A stretch of 64,000 bases of DNA from Flavobacteriaceae bacterium UBA3356 (GCA_002360635.1 DEQW01000006.1:152135-216134); one strand, 5' to 3'; shown: positions 24,520-33,825, counted from the first letter of the stretch. Program-made: numbers and translations. The notes: generated by a model from the letters alone, not told the origin.

Positions 24520-26976
24520 CTACAGTTTTATTTGCAACCCTGTGTACCAAGTTCTAGGCTGACTCGGAATAATACCCGGCCCAGGATATCCTGTTGCCCT
24601 TCTAACAAAATAGCTGTTATCCAATACGTTATTTATCCCAGCTTCAAATTGAAACATTTTATAACTATACGATAATGAAAGATCTAAAATATCGTAAGCA
24701 GGGATTTCTCCCACAATTCCACTTTGACTTTCAAAATCGCGTTCGCTATTGGTGGCATCGGTAAATTGTTTGCTTAAATAGGTGTATTGAAGGCTTCCCA
24801 GAAAGTTTTTATAGCCAAAGTTTATACCGGTTTTAAAGTTTATTGCCGGGATAAACTCCACTTCATTTCCCTCTACATTTGTCTGTTTCGATTTTGTATA
24901 TTCTGAATGTGTTAACGCCAAGTTTGAAAACAAGTTTAACCTTATACTTTTTTCTTCGGAAGAAAATGTATTCAAAATGTTCCAGTCGATGAAACTTTCA
25001 ATTCCGTACGTTACGGCGTCGCCTATGTTTCCGCGAAATCGCTCTTGTTGAATATCGCTCAACTCCCGTAGAATAACACCTAAACGATCGTTATAACTCA
25101 AAAAGAAGGCACTAATGTCGTAAGAAAGGTATTTTTCATATCGCCCTCTAATCCCTAAATCTGTTGTAAAACCTTCCTCATCGGTAATATTGGGGTCTAC
25201 GGTTAACGATGGATTAGTGATACGAATATCATTAAAAGTAACCGAACGGTAATTCTGACTAACATTCCCATACAATTCAATACTTCTAGAAGGCTTATAG
25301 CTCAAGCCAACCCCCAATAAAACAAATGAACGGTCAAACGTTCGGTTATCGGGTATGGTTTCATTTAAAATTGGATTTCCCGCATTATCCAAATTTATGT
25401 TTTTATAAGTCCCTTCACTTTCTGTTTTTATATATTCAAACCGGAAACCTGGTGTTACGGAAAATGTATCTGAAAGATTAAAAATATTTTCTCCAAACAC
25501 AGCCAGGTTTAAATTTGGAAACTCGAAATCACTTTGACGTTCATAATTTGGGAATTCATTTTCAGCAAAACTGAAATCTGCATCACTACCGTTTGTGCCT
25601 GGTCCTTGTTTACTGGTGTTTTTAGATTGATAGTACTTCCCGCCTATTAAAAACACATTGTTTTTATCAAAAAGATCATATCTGGTTAACAATCGGGCTT
25701 CTGCGCCCCAGTTATTAAAATTCCCCACAATTAACTCTCTTGGTTTAGTAAGGTCGTCTTGTTGTGAAACCCTGTTTTCCCTAAAACCAACTGACTTTCG
25801 AGATGCGTCTAACGCAAATAAGTTTAAGCTGAAATCTGTTTGTTGCGAAAAAGTATGTTCCAGCAATAACGAATATAACTTCCAATCCACCTCAAACCAG
25901 TTTCGGGTTCGGTTGCTGAAAGTTGGATCTTCTTCAAACTGTGCATCAGTTAATCCACCAGGTTGTTGCGCCAGGTAATATAAATAACTAAATTCTCCCG
26001 TAAGCTTCGTTTTATCGGTAAGTTGATAATCTACATGGGCGTAGCCATTGTACGAATCAAATTGAGAGTTTGGTCTAAAATCGTTTCCTTTCTTATAATT
26101 GAAGTACGTATAATACCCAACCTTATCGACAGTTCCGCTCAAGCTATTAAAACTATTGAATAAATTGTACGATCCAACGGTTTGCCTAGAAACCAATTCT
26201 ATTTTTTTATTCCTGTTGGGTTTTTTTAGTTTAAAATTAATCAGACCCCCAAACTGCGTTCCGTATTGCAAAGAGGCTGCTCCCCTAACTACTTGTATTT
26301 CACGCAACGCTTCGGCTGGTGGCGTATAGTAACTTTCTGGGTAACCCAGCACATCCGCCGAAATATCATATCCGTTTTGACGCGTATTAAAATTTGCTGT
26401 TCGGTTAGGGTTTAAACCCCGACCGCCAATATTTAATTGCAGACCCCCATCGTTATTTTCGTAAATATTAAGGCCAACCACTTGTGAGTATATTTGACGC
26501 GCATTCCCGGTAGCCAAATTAGCCGTTAAGTTTTCTACTTGAATCACTTCGCTCTTTTTCCCTGCGTAAATGGCAGTACCTTCAACAGGCCGTAGTTGTT
26601 TTAAAGCAAAAATCCGTTCTTTTTGTTTTTTTATAACTACTTCAGAAAGTGTTTCGCCAAGCGGCTCTAATTGAAAAGTAACAATTGTGTCTTCTGAAAC
26701 CTCTACCGTTTGTTCCTGTATTTGATACTCGTAAGTAAACACCACAAAATAATAAGTGCCATCTGGTACATCATTAAACTGAAATGTACCATCGGCATCA
26801 GTTTTGGCTGAGTGTCCTGTGTTCGAAATATATATTTCGGCATCAGGGATTATTGTATTGGTTTGGGAACTGGTCACCTTACCCGTAATGGCATTTTGCG
26901 ACATAGCAGAGACACCTATGAGAATTGAAAATATAAAAAGTGCGTTTTTCAAAATATTATAATCCTTTAATTTCAT
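24520..26976 (-). CDS. TonB-dependent outer-membrane receptor, FecA-like
   Basis: An 818-aa receptor. Signal peptide to about residue 27, a carboxypeptidase-regulatory-like domain (AITGKVTSSQTNTIIPDAEIYISNTGHSAKTDADGTF), a plug domain (YSQVVGLNIYENNDGGLQLNIGGRGLNPNRT with VRGAASLQYGTQFGGLINF), and a 22-strand barrel ending in aromatic-rich TWYTGLQIKL. The region QPGGLTDAQFEEDPTFSNRTRNWF resembles Fe(III)-dicitrate-type receptors. It overlaps the HTTM gene by 20 bp, so it is translationally coupled to it, and it is the last gene of the DUF4856-imelysin-HTTM cassette. Ligand is inferred to be iron or haem, not shown. Confidence 0.88.
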   Translation of the reverse strand: MKLKDYNILKNALFIFSILIGVSAMSQNAITGKVTSSQTNTIIPDAEIYISNTGHSAKTDADGTFQFNDVPDGTYYFVVFTYEYQIQEQTVEVSEDTIVTFQLEPLGETLSEVVIKKQKERIFALKQLRPVEGTAIYAGKKSEVIQVENLTANLATGNARQIYSQVVGLNIYENNDGGLQLNIGGRGLNPNRTANFNTRQNGYDISADVLGYPESYYTPPAEALREIQVVRGAASLQYGTQFGGLINFKLKKPNRNKKIELVSRQTVGSYNLFNSFNSLSGTVDKVGYYTYFNYKKGNDFRPNSQFDSYNGYAHVDYQLTDKTKLTGEFSYLYYLAQQPGGLTDAQFEEDPTFSNRTRNWFEVDWKLYSLLLEHTFSQQTDFSLNLFALDASRKSVGFRENRVSQQDDLTKPRELIVGNFNNWGAEARLLTRYDLFDKNNVFLIGGKYYQSKNTSKQGPGTNGSDADFSFAENEFPNYERQSDFEFPNLNLAVFGENIFNLSDTFSVTPGFRFEYIKTESEGTYKNINLDNAGNPILNETIPDNRTFDRSFVLLGVGLSYKPSRSIELYGNVSQNYRSVTFNDIRITNPSLTVDPNITDEEGFTTDLGIRGRYEKYLSYDISAFFLSYNDRLGVILRELSDIQQERFRGNIGDAVTYGIESFIDWNILNTFSSEEKSIRLNLFSNLALTHSEYTKSKQTNVEGNEVEFIPAINFKTGINFGYKNFLGSLQYTYLSKQFTDATNSERDFESQSGIVGEIPAYDILDLSLSYSYKMFQFEAGINNVLDNSYFVRRATGYPGPGIIPSQPRTWYTGLQIKL

Positions 26977-28318
26977 CGTTAAAATCTAAAATCCAAGTTT
27001 TGTGCTTAAATGATTCTTTTTCTTCTAATAAGTTTACTGTGGGATCAACGAATGGCTGGCTTAACCTTCCGTTTAAAGCTACATAGCTCTCTACATACAC
27101 TTCAAGGTTTTGATGGCCCTGCGATGCAAAATATTCCCCCAAAAAGTGTGCGTATTCTAATATAAAATCTGGCTGAAAACTCATTTGTTTTTCTTGAAAT
27201 GTATTTAAAAAGTCGCTGTTGTTTACAGAAAATTGTTTGCCTGTTTTACCATCAACTACTTTAAATTGTGCATAACCGGCTTTTTCCATTAACATAACAC
27301 GCCAAGAGAAACGGTAGCCTTCTTCGGTCCAAAACAGTTCGTCGGGATATGCTAAATACCGCCAGGGAAAGACTAGTTGAAATAATAAAAAGACTGTTAT
27401 AATGGTTATTGATATATTTTTCTTCTTCTGAAAAAAAATTGTTTCGATCTTCTTATCCATTTCAGCTTTATCAATCTTAAAAGCTTTTGATATAAACTGA
27501 AGTATTTTATGATGAACCGATGCATCAAAGAAAATCAATGCACTCACAATCATGATAAACGGAAACATTCCGATAGGAAACAACGCCCGAGTCATTATGT
27601 GAAAGAGTACCACTAAAATAAAAGCAAACCAGCGAGTGCGCTTATATAGTAATAAAAAGGGAATGGTCAAATCGTATAGCGCACCGCTCCAGCTAAAAGC
27701 ATAATGCACCCATTCTTGCTGCATAAGATCACCCAATACAGGTAAATCATATTTTGAAGGAAGCCAAATTTTTAAAGGCATAGCTTTTAATAACCAATCG
27801 CTGTTTAGTTTTGCCAATCCTGCATAAAAATAGACAATACCCAATAAAAGTTTTATACTGTCTATCGTCCAATTAGGGATATAAAACGAAGCCTTTTTAA
27901 GGTTTTTAGCATCGAATGAAAAGTAGTTATGGGCTGGTAAAAAAATCATTAAAAAACTTACACAGCTAATAAAATAATAATGGTTTAAGTAGGTGGTTTT
28001 ATCCATCAACTCTATATAGGTAAAGCTGAGAAAGAAAGTAATAATTGCTATCCGGTATTTAAACCCGATAGCGACAAAAAGAGCAGACAAACCACAAATA
28101 ATAAAAAGTAAGTAGGTATAGTTGCCAAAAGGCTCTACCCACTCAAACCCGTAATAAGAAAAATGAAATTTGGGTTTTATATAAAGTTTTTCAATCCATC
28201 CGTTCATCCAAAAACGAATAATGCTTACCAACATCATAACACCAAATAAAACACGAAAGACCGCAAGTGGTGCGGCCTGTGTTTGTTTCGTGAAATATGT
28301 CTTTAAAGCAGTACTCAT
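26957..28318 (-). CDS. HTTM-domain (gamma-carboxylase-like) membrane protein
   Basis: A 453-aa protein with about eight membrane helices in residues 15-330 and a soluble C-terminal domain. The N-terminal half shows the horizontally-transferred-transmembrane (HTTM) domain related to vitamin K-dependent gamma-glutamyl carboxylase: APLAVFRVLFGVMMLVSIIRFW, YLNHYYFISCVSFLMIFLPAHNYFSFDA, and LLGIVYFYAGLAKLNSDWL. Bacterial HTTM proteins have unproven activity. It lies 3 bp after the imelysin gene and overlaps the TonB receptor gene by 20 bp, so it belongs to the iron cassette. A protein-modifying or electron-transfer role is speculation. Confidence 0.82.
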   Translation of the reverse strand: MSTALKTYFTKQTQAAPLAVFRVLFGVMMLVSIIRFWMNGWIEKLYIKPKFHFSYYGFEWVEPFGNYTYLLFIICGLSALFVAIGFKYRIAIITFFLSFTYIELMDKTTYLNHYYFISCVSFLMIFLPAHNYFSFDAKNLKKASFYIPNWTIDSIKLLLGIVYFYAGLAKLNSDWLLKAMPLKIWLPSKYDLPVLGDLMQQEWVHYAFSWSGALYDLTIPFLLLYKRTRWFAFILVVLFHIMTRALFPIGMFPFIMIVSALIFFDASVHHKILQFISKAFKIDKAEMDKKIETIFFQKKKNISITIITVFLLFQLVFPWRYLAYPDELFWTEEGYRFSWRVMLMEKAGYAQFKVVDGKTGKQFSVNNSDFLNTFQEKQMSFQPDFILEYAHFLGEYFASQGHQNLEVYVESYVALNGRLSQPFVDPTVNLLEEKESFKHKTWILDFNDEIKGL

Positions 28319-28321
28319 TGG

Positions 28322-29440
28322 TTAATCACCATCAGCATCTACATAGTCAACACTAATATCCATCGCCTGCAACATATCAACTTTCATTAAAATTACATTT
28401 CGTTGCAATTCGTTATAGGTGTTTAACATTTTAGTATTGTCATTTTCAATTTGAAGTGAAAAATTATCATTCAAACCTTGTAAGTTAGTTTTAGCAGTTT
28501 CAAATTGAGCCGTGATTAAGTTCCCTAAATTTTCACCGTTTTTAATCGTGTTTAAATAGGCTAAATAGGTTTTGAAGCTTTCACCTTTAGTAGCACTATT
28601 AAAGTGCTTTCCTTCAAAAAAATCTTGTGTTGCTTGTAACGCTTCCAAAGCAAGTTGTTTGGAAATATCTTCTTTGTAAAATGCTTCTACTTTTTCAGGA
28701 AGCGGGTCATTAGAAAAAACTCCTGCCGGAATACCTACTTTTCCTGCACGTAATGCTTTTTCATAATAAAATACATAGTCGTTAGCTAGCTTATCTACAG
28801 ATCCAGATGCCGATGAGCTTGTGTTATCCACGAATGTATCACGGTATCCGTTGTTCCAGTCGTTTAAAATTGTTTCCGTAAGGGTTGAAATAGTTTCGGC
28901 CAACATATTTAAATAGTCTTTATAGTTTTGAGCATTTCCATTTGTTGTATAGAAAGCAACTATTTCTTCATCTGATGAAGCTAAGCCATTGATTAAATAA
29001 TCGATTGCTGGAAAACCCTGCGCATCGATAGTAGAAGGTAGCGAAAGGTCATAATTTCCATCAGCAATTAAACCATCAATTTCCGATGTATTGGTAGGAT
29101 ATACGTTTACTCTATTTCGGTAATTAAGTGCTTCGGCTTTCCCTATTTCGAACATTGAAACACGTTGAAAGGCAAGGTATGACCCTGTCCAAGTGACACG
29201 TAATTCTTGTAACGTTTCAACTGTTGGGTTTTCAGTGAAACTATTTGATGCTGTCACTAAGTTACTTGCCTCGGTATTAAAAGCAGTGTAGGAAGGTACA
29301 ATAATATTATCTGCCCAGTTTATGAGCATTGCTTTTCTATCAAAAGCATCATTGTCTTCATCAGGGTTTGTTGACTCGTCTTCTGAACAAGCAAACGCTA
29401 TTATTCCTATTAGTAGTAAAAACAGACCTTTTTTAACCAT
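28322..29440 (-). CDS. Imelysin-family lipoprotein
   Basis: A 372-aa lipoprotein (lipobox IAFACS, Cys18) with an imelysin-like four-helix repeat: helices around NIIVPSYTAFNTEASNLV, LRVTWTGSYLAFQRVSMFEIG, and a C-terminal helix pair ending DNTKMLNTYNELQRNVILMKVDMLQAM. The metal-binding GxHxxE motif of classical imelysin is replaced by GFPAID, so any metal site must differ. Imelysin proteins are iron-regulated outer-membrane or surface proteins. The next gene (HTTM) starts 3 bp later. Confidence 0.85.
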   Translation of the reverse strand: MVKKGLFLLLIGIIAFACSEDESTNPDEDNDAFDRKAMLINWADNIIVPSYTAFNTEASNLVTASNSFTENPTVETLQELRVTWTGSYLAFQRVSMFEIGKAEALNYRNRVNVYPTNTSEIDGLIADGNYDLSLPSTIDAQGFPAIDYLINGLASSDEEIVAFYTTNGNAQNYKDYLNMLAETISTLTETILNDWNNGYRDTFVDNTSSSASGSVDKLANDYVFYYEKALRAGKVGIPAGVFSNDPLPEKVEAFYKEDISKQLALEALQATQDFFEGKHFNSATKGESFKTYLAYLNTIKNGENLGNLITAQFETAKTNLQGLNDNFSLQIENDNTKMLNTYNELQRNVILMKVDMLQAMDISVDYVDADGD

Positions 29441-29462
29441 TGTAATATAATTCTATTATTAA

Positions 29463-29495
29463 AAAACCAACCGACATTCAAAACCGGTTGGTTTT
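29463..29495 (-). terminator. Hairpin between DUF4856 and imelysin genes
   Basis: A perfect 11-bp inverted repeat, AAAACCAACCG (29463-29473) with CGGTTGGTTTT (29485-29495), with T residues on the minus-strand exit. It sits inside the cassette, 9 bp past the DUF4856 stop, so it may lower expression of the downstream three genes relative to the first. Confidence 0.75.
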
Positions 29496-29503
29496 CGCTT
29501 TTT

Positions 29504-30718
29504 TTAATTGGCAGCTTCTGCTACCGTAAATCCAAATGCTGAAGCAATAGTTTCAGAAATTGTATCCAGTGTTTCTGGAGTTACATCCCAAAAACCGTTA
29601 CCTTCTAAAAGTTGTGTTTTAAAAGTTTCCAATTCAGAAGCAGAAACGTGAGGTGCTCCTGTATTAGGGTTGTTGGTAAAACGAATGCTGTACATAAAAC
29701 CAAAACCTTCAGAAAGGTCGTGAAAAGCTCCACCCATATTGTTATTGGCTATTGCTTCTTTTCCAGCTTGTAAATAGTAAACCGCTCGTACTGCAATAGT
29801 TTTTGAAATATTTTCTTTTATGATAGCAACCTGCTCATCTCTTAGGTCATAATCTCCCGCTACAATCGCAGCACGCCCTGTTTTAAAAGCAGTGAAAACA
29901 TCTTCTGCCAAACCTTCAAAATCCTCGTCACCATCTACTCTACCTAAATAATTGAACAATAAATGGTCATCACTTTCATTTAAAACGCTATTTGGGTTTG
30001 CTGTTGGTATTGATGGATCTCCATAAAGATATCCATAAGCTTCATCCCACTTGTGTTCCATGGTGGTGTAGTTGTTATCCCCATCAAGTATTTGATTGTC
30101 GTTGTTTTCTCTGTTTGATGCTTCGTCCAATACAGATGTTGATAGGTAATTGTTCAGGATTTGATCAGTCAACAAAGCTCCTATCAACCCTTTTGCAAAA
30201 GTTTGGTTTAACTCAACCCCTTTTCCATTTACATAGCGTACGGAAGATCCATCTGCAATCTGACCTGCAACACCAGGTTCAGCTATCGTATTTTCATTAG
30301 GAAATACTACGTTTACTTGATCAGAAATATATGATTCAAAATCTGCTTTTATTTCAGCACTTTCTGTAGCGTTTGCTGAAAAATAATCTGCCGATGCTGC
30401 TGTTTTACTTTTAATGTTTTTTCCAGAAGCATTTAAGGCAGTATTTTCAAAATCGTTAGCGCCTTCTACGTGAGCAAACATATTTAAAAGAGATTCTTCT
30501 GTCGCAGTATCGAAGTTGTTAAATGAACCTATTAACTCTGCTGACATTTGCAATCTAGTAGTTTGTCCAGGATATTGTACTGTAGTTTCTCCTCCTCTTT
30601 CAAACACGTAATTTGTAGGAATTTCAATATCTTGTTGTACATCGCCAGCGTCATCATCAGTTGAACATGATGCTAGCAATAAACTCATAACAATTGCGGG
30701 AAACAGTAATTTTTTCAT
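29504..30718 (-). CDS. DUF4856 lipoprotein
   Basis: A 404-aa lipoprotein (lipobox LLASC, Cys18) with an acidic linker DDDAGD and the DUF4856 opening YVFERGGETTVQYPGQTTRLQMSAELIGSF. The rest is helical, with LLNMFAHVEGANDF, SVRYVNGKGVELNQ and LSEGFGFMYSIRF. DUF4856 proteins have no known biochemical function but are found beside imelysin genes in Bacteroidota, as here. It heads the cassette behind a promoter at 30764-30794. Confidence 0.85.
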   Translation of the reverse strand: MKKLLFPAIVMSLLLASCSTDDDAGDVQQDIEIPTNYVFERGGETTVQYPGQTTRLQMSAELIGSFNNFDTATEESLLNMFAHVEGANDFENTALNASGKNIKSKTAASADYFSANATESAEIKADFESYISDQVNVVFPNENTIAEPGVAGQIADGSSVRYVNGKGVELNQTFAKGLIGALLTDQILNNYLSTSVLDEASNRENNDNQILDGDNNYTTMEHKWDEAYGYLYGDPSIPTANPNSVLNESDDHLLFNYLGRVDGDEDFEGLAEDVFTAFKTGRAAIVAGDYDLRDEQVAIIKENISKTIAVRAVYYLQAGKEAIANNNMGGAFHDLSEGFGFMYSIRFTNNPNTGAPHVSASELETFKTQLLEGNGFWDVTPETLDTISETIASAFGFTVAEAAN

Positions 30719-30763
30719 TAGGTTTTATTTAGACTTATTATAAATAATTAGGTTTTCAGAGTG

Positions 30764-30794
30764 CAAATATAAAATGGAGAATGCGTTCTGACAA
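30764..30794 (-). promoter_or_regulatory. Promoter of the DUF4856-imelysin-HTTM-TonB cassette
   Basis: Minus strand TTG (30792-30794), 20-bp spacer, TATATTTG (30764-30771). It leaves a leader of about 40 nt. I looked for a Fur-like operator and found only AT-rich sequence with no convincing 19-bp match. Confidence 0.65.
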
Positions 30795-30854
30795 GTTTAT
30801 TTAGAATAAATTTAAATAATTATTTACGTTAAAAAATACCGAACTAACAATCAA

Positions 30855-31328
30855 TTACTTAGAAGAAACTTGCAATTGATTTTTATATTGAAGACGCACC
30901 AATCCAGCCCACTGAAGAATGAGTTTTTGTTCTGCTTCGGTTATGTCGCCATGAATCCAAGTGTATTCTTTTAATGGCATTTCACCTTCTTCAACCATTT
31001 CGACCAACTCTTCCATTTTATGGTCTTTTTTCTTGATGGAATAAGAATCCCAAGCAGATGCATTAAAATGACCTTTCCCATGTTCTATATGATCGTCCAG
31101 CCAAAAGGAAATAGGAGCAATTTCGGCATACCAAGGGTACTGTGTTTGGTCACTATGGCAATCGTAGCAATTTTCCTTTAACAATACGGCTACTTCAGCA
31201 GAAGGTTTTGTTTCCTTTTCAAAAAGGGCTACACTTTCATACCCTCCATTATTTTTCTCTGGTCGAATAAATTGTATAATTATTAGGGCTGCTAATAATA
31301 CTATAAGAGTGTACTTGATTATTTTCAT
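30855..31328 (-). CDS. Haem-binding-domain protein with CxxCH motif
   Basis: A 157-aa protein with one N-terminal membrane helix (residues 6-20) and the haem-attachment motif C54-YD-C57-H58 in LLKENCYDCHSDQTQYPWYAEIAPISFWLDDHIEHG. This is the pattern of the Haem_bd domain family. A distal MEELVEMVEEGEMPLKEY supplies a Met often used as an axial ligand. Periplasmic, possibly electron transfer or redox sensing. It is separate from the DUF4856 cassette by 136 bp and reads in the same direction. Confidence 0.85.
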   Translation of the reverse strand: MKIIKYTLIVLLAALIIIQFIRPEKNNGGYESVALFEKETKPSAEVAVLLKENCYDCHSDQTQYPWYAEIAPISFWLDDHIEHGKGHFNASAWDSYSIKKKDHKMEELVEMVEEGEMPLKEYTWIHGDITEAEQKLILQWAGLVRLQYKNQLQVSSK

Positions 31329-31413
31329 GGATACTTAAAAATTTGAATTGCAAAACTAATATTTATTTAGAACAATTCTTTATAGTGATCCACAAAATTT
31401 TAAATCTTTGTAA

Positions 31414-32955
31414 TTAAATGGATTTAAGGTAATTGATTAAGGACTTTCTTATATCGTAAGCTAATTCGCTTTCTTCAGGTTCATATATTTTCACTATGCC
31501 ACTGTTATTTCGAGTTAAAAAAGGGATGTCCAATCCTTTTAAAAGAAAATCACTTAAAGCAATTGTATATACTTTATTGTAGTTAAGAGGTTTTCCTGCA
31601 ATTAACCAGTTTCCAGAAGAACTCTGTGTGATTTTATAGCGTTGTAAATATGCCCCTTTTCCGCGTTGTGATTTTCCGTAATCTAAGACTTCCTTTAGTA
31701 AATTACCTTTCATATCTACTTTTAATACGCTACCTCCAAATGGCAATACCCTAAAAATATCAACGCTGGTTAATCTCCCTGAGAGCATATCATCAACCCG
31801 AAACGAACCGCTGTTTACCAATGCGGCATCTACGTTGTAATTATAAGCGAAAGCCATAGCTTCAGTCACTTTATCACCCAAGTTGGTTTGAGTGCTTCTA
31901 TTGGCGCTATCTGTACCATCTAAAGGCACTTTGGGAATATGAATTACTTCATTTGTATTTGGTATTACAGTCGAAAGCTCTGTATTTAACACTTCGTTCC
32001 ATTTTTTCACTACTCTATCAACATTTGATTGAAGCGGTACCTTTTCATCCAAGTACATAATCTTAGAGTTTACATACAATACCTGGGTACGTAGATTATA
32101 TACCAATGTATGAATGTACATGGAAATGGCATTGGCATCTGCTTTAGCAATTACAGTATTCCCTTCTCTTTCAAGGTTGCTTACATGTTCGTGACCTCCC
32201 ATTATCAATGGTATTTCGGGTAATTCCTTTGCTAATTGATGATCTTGATCTATTGTTAAATGTGTCAATCCAATTACAAAATCTACTTTTGGATATACCA
32301 AATCGTACGCTCTTTTCGCTTCTTTATAAATATTTCCATACTCGACATATTCCTTCGGGTTTGAATCCAACGTTAAACCAATAAACCCAAAGCGCACTTC
32401 ATTGCCCAATGAGTCTTTAACAAAAAGTGTTTTATACTCTGAAATAGGCTCATTACCCATCTCCAATTTGGTTTCAAAAGGCTGTTTAACACCACTTGGG
32501 GTAACATGAAGCACATTTGAAGAAACCCAAGGAAATGTGGATTCGTTTAGCCGTTCTTGCAGTTCGTTTTCAGTAAGATCAAACTCATGGTTCCCAAATG
32601 TTACCAAATCAAAATCCATGGCGTTCATCACCTCTATCATTTGTTTACCACGAATGGGTTCGCCATCTTTTTCTAAATTGCCAAGCAGGGAAGGATTTAA
32701 AAAATCGCCTGCCATAAACAAAAAAGTGTTTGGGTTTCTTTCTTTTATAGAATCACGAACATAAGCCACTCGAGCCATTCCTCCATATTTACCCCCTTGC
32801 AAAGGTGCTATTTCATAAACATCGTTGACCTGCAAAAACTTGATGGTCACTATCCCTTTTCCATAAAAAGGTGCCTCTGGTATAGGCTCTAAGAGATTAC
32901 AGCTGTAAAGAAAAAACAATGCAAAAACCGGTAGTAAAAGTATTCGTCTATTCAT
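31414..32955 (-). CDS. UshA/5'-nucleotidase-family lipoprotein
   Basis: A 513-aa protein from the start at 32955, which gives a lipoprotein signal (lipobox FLYSC). It has a metallophosphatase domain (LQVNDVYEIAPL, FMAGDFLNPS, VTFGNHEFDL, GLTHL, IMGGHEH) and a C-terminal 5'-nucleotidase domain (SGSFRVDDMLSGRLTSVDIFRVLPFGG). In UshA the first metal motif is NDxH; here it reads NDVYE, with Tyr in the His position. An in-frame start 17 codons upstream would overlap the preceding gene and spoil the signal peptide. Its ATG begins 1 nt after the stop of the lyase-like gene (TAAGATG), so the two are coupled. Substrate probably a nucleotide or sugar phosphate. Confidence 0.87.
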   Translation of the reverse strand: MNRRILLLPVFALFFLYSCNLLEPIPEAPFYGKGIVTIKFLQVNDVYEIAPLQGGKYGGMARVAYVRDSIKERNPNTFLFMAGDFLNPSLLGNLEKDGEPIRGKQMIEVMNAMDFDLVTFGNHEFDLTENELQERLNESTFPWVSSNVLHVTPSGVKQPFETKLEMGNEPISEYKTLFVKDSLGNEVRFGFIGLTLDSNPKEYVEYGNIYKEAKRAYDLVYPKVDFVIGLTHLTIDQDHQLAKELPEIPLIMGGHEHVSNLEREGNTVIAKADANAISMYIHTLVYNLRTQVLYVNSKIMYLDEKVPLQSNVDRVVKKWNEVLNTELSTVIPNTNEVIHIPKVPLDGTDSANRSTQTNLGDKVTEAMAFAYNYNVDAALVNSGSFRVDDMLSGRLTSVDIFRVLPFGGSVLKVDMKGNLLKEVLDYGKSQRGKGAYLQRYKITQSSSGNWLIAGKPLNYNKVYTIALSDFLLKGLDIPFLTRNNSGIVKIYEPEESELAYDIRKSLINYLKSI

Positions 32956-32956
32956 C

Positions 32957-33820
32957 TTAATGATATTTACTGAATATTTTAGTTGCTTCATTATGGGCAC
33001 TTTCAAATGCCATAGGATTTATATTACAATCAGCTTTTTCAGTAGTGAAATAACTTAACATTTTTTCAGTCGGCATATTTCCTGTTAATTCATCTTTTGC
33101 CATAGGACATCCTCCAAAACCCTGTATGGCACCGTCAAACCTAAAACAACCAGCTTTGTATGCGGCATCAATTTTTTCATGCCACAACGCGGGGGTTGTA
33201 TGTAAATGAGCTCCAAACTCAATGTGGGGATAATGGGGGATCAAATTTGAAAACAAATAGTCAATGATATCAGGTGTTGAGGAGCCTACCGTATCACTTA
33301 ATGACAAGATTTTAACACCCATGGCCGATAACTTTTCGGTCCACTCTGCTACAATCTCAACATTCCAAGGGTCTCCATAGGGATTACCGAAACCCATTGA
33401 TAAATAAGCAACTACTTGTTTTTCGTTTGCATTAGCCAAATTAAGAATTTCTTTCAAAATATCAATGGATTGTGCAATAGTTTTATGAGTATTCCGCATT
33501 TGGAAGTTTTCTGAAATTGAAAAAGGATAGCCTAAATAGTCAATTTCCGGATGTTTTACAGCGTCCTCGGCACCTCGAACATTAGCAACGATGGCCAATA
33601 GTTTGCTATCAGTTTTTGAGAGATCTAACTTTGAAAGTACCTCGGCCGTATCTTTCATTTGTGGAATTGCCTTGGGTGAAACGAAACTCCCGAAATCTAT
33701 GGTATCAAAGCCACAGCGCAGTAACGATTGTATATATTGAACTTTACTTTGGGTTGGCACCCAATCTTTTATTCCTTGCATCGCATCCCGTGGACACTCT
33801 ATTAATTTTACTTTTTGCAT
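32957..33820 (-). CDS. Hydroxymethylglutaryl-CoA lyase-like enzyme
   Basis: A 287-aa TIM-barrel enzyme of the HMGL family. The opening VKLIECPRDAMQGIKDWVPTQSKVQYIQSLL and CGFDTIDFGSFVSPKAIPQMKD carry the substrate-side residues; metal-binding HLHTT and the catalytic-loop Cys segment FGGCPMAKDELTGNMPTE are present. It would split HMG-CoA or a related acyl-CoA into acetyl-CoA and an acid, as in leucine breakdown. A -7 box (33826-33833) ends only 5 nt before the ATG, which suggests a leaderless or nearly leaderless mRNA. Confidence 0.9.
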   Translation of the reverse strand: MQKVKLIECPRDAMQGIKDWVPTQSKVQYIQSLLRCGFDTIDFGSFVSPKAIPQMKDTAEVLSKLDLSKTDSKLLAIVANVRGAEDAVKHPEIDYLGYPFSISENFQMRNTHKTIAQSIDILKEILNLANANEKQVVAYLSMGFGNPYGDPWNVEIVAEWTEKLSAMGVKILSLSDTVGSSTPDIIDYLFSNLIPHYPHIEFGAHLHTTPALWHEKIDAAYKAGCFRFDGAIQGFGGCPMAKDELTGNMPTEKMLSYFTTEKADCNINPMAFESAHNEATKIFSKYH

Positions 33821-33825
33821 TACCC

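Noticed and set aside
30795..30850. Fur box upstream of the DUF4856 cassette
   Set aside because: AT-rich runs resemble half-sites, but no 19-bp inverted repeat near the Fur consensus could be read.
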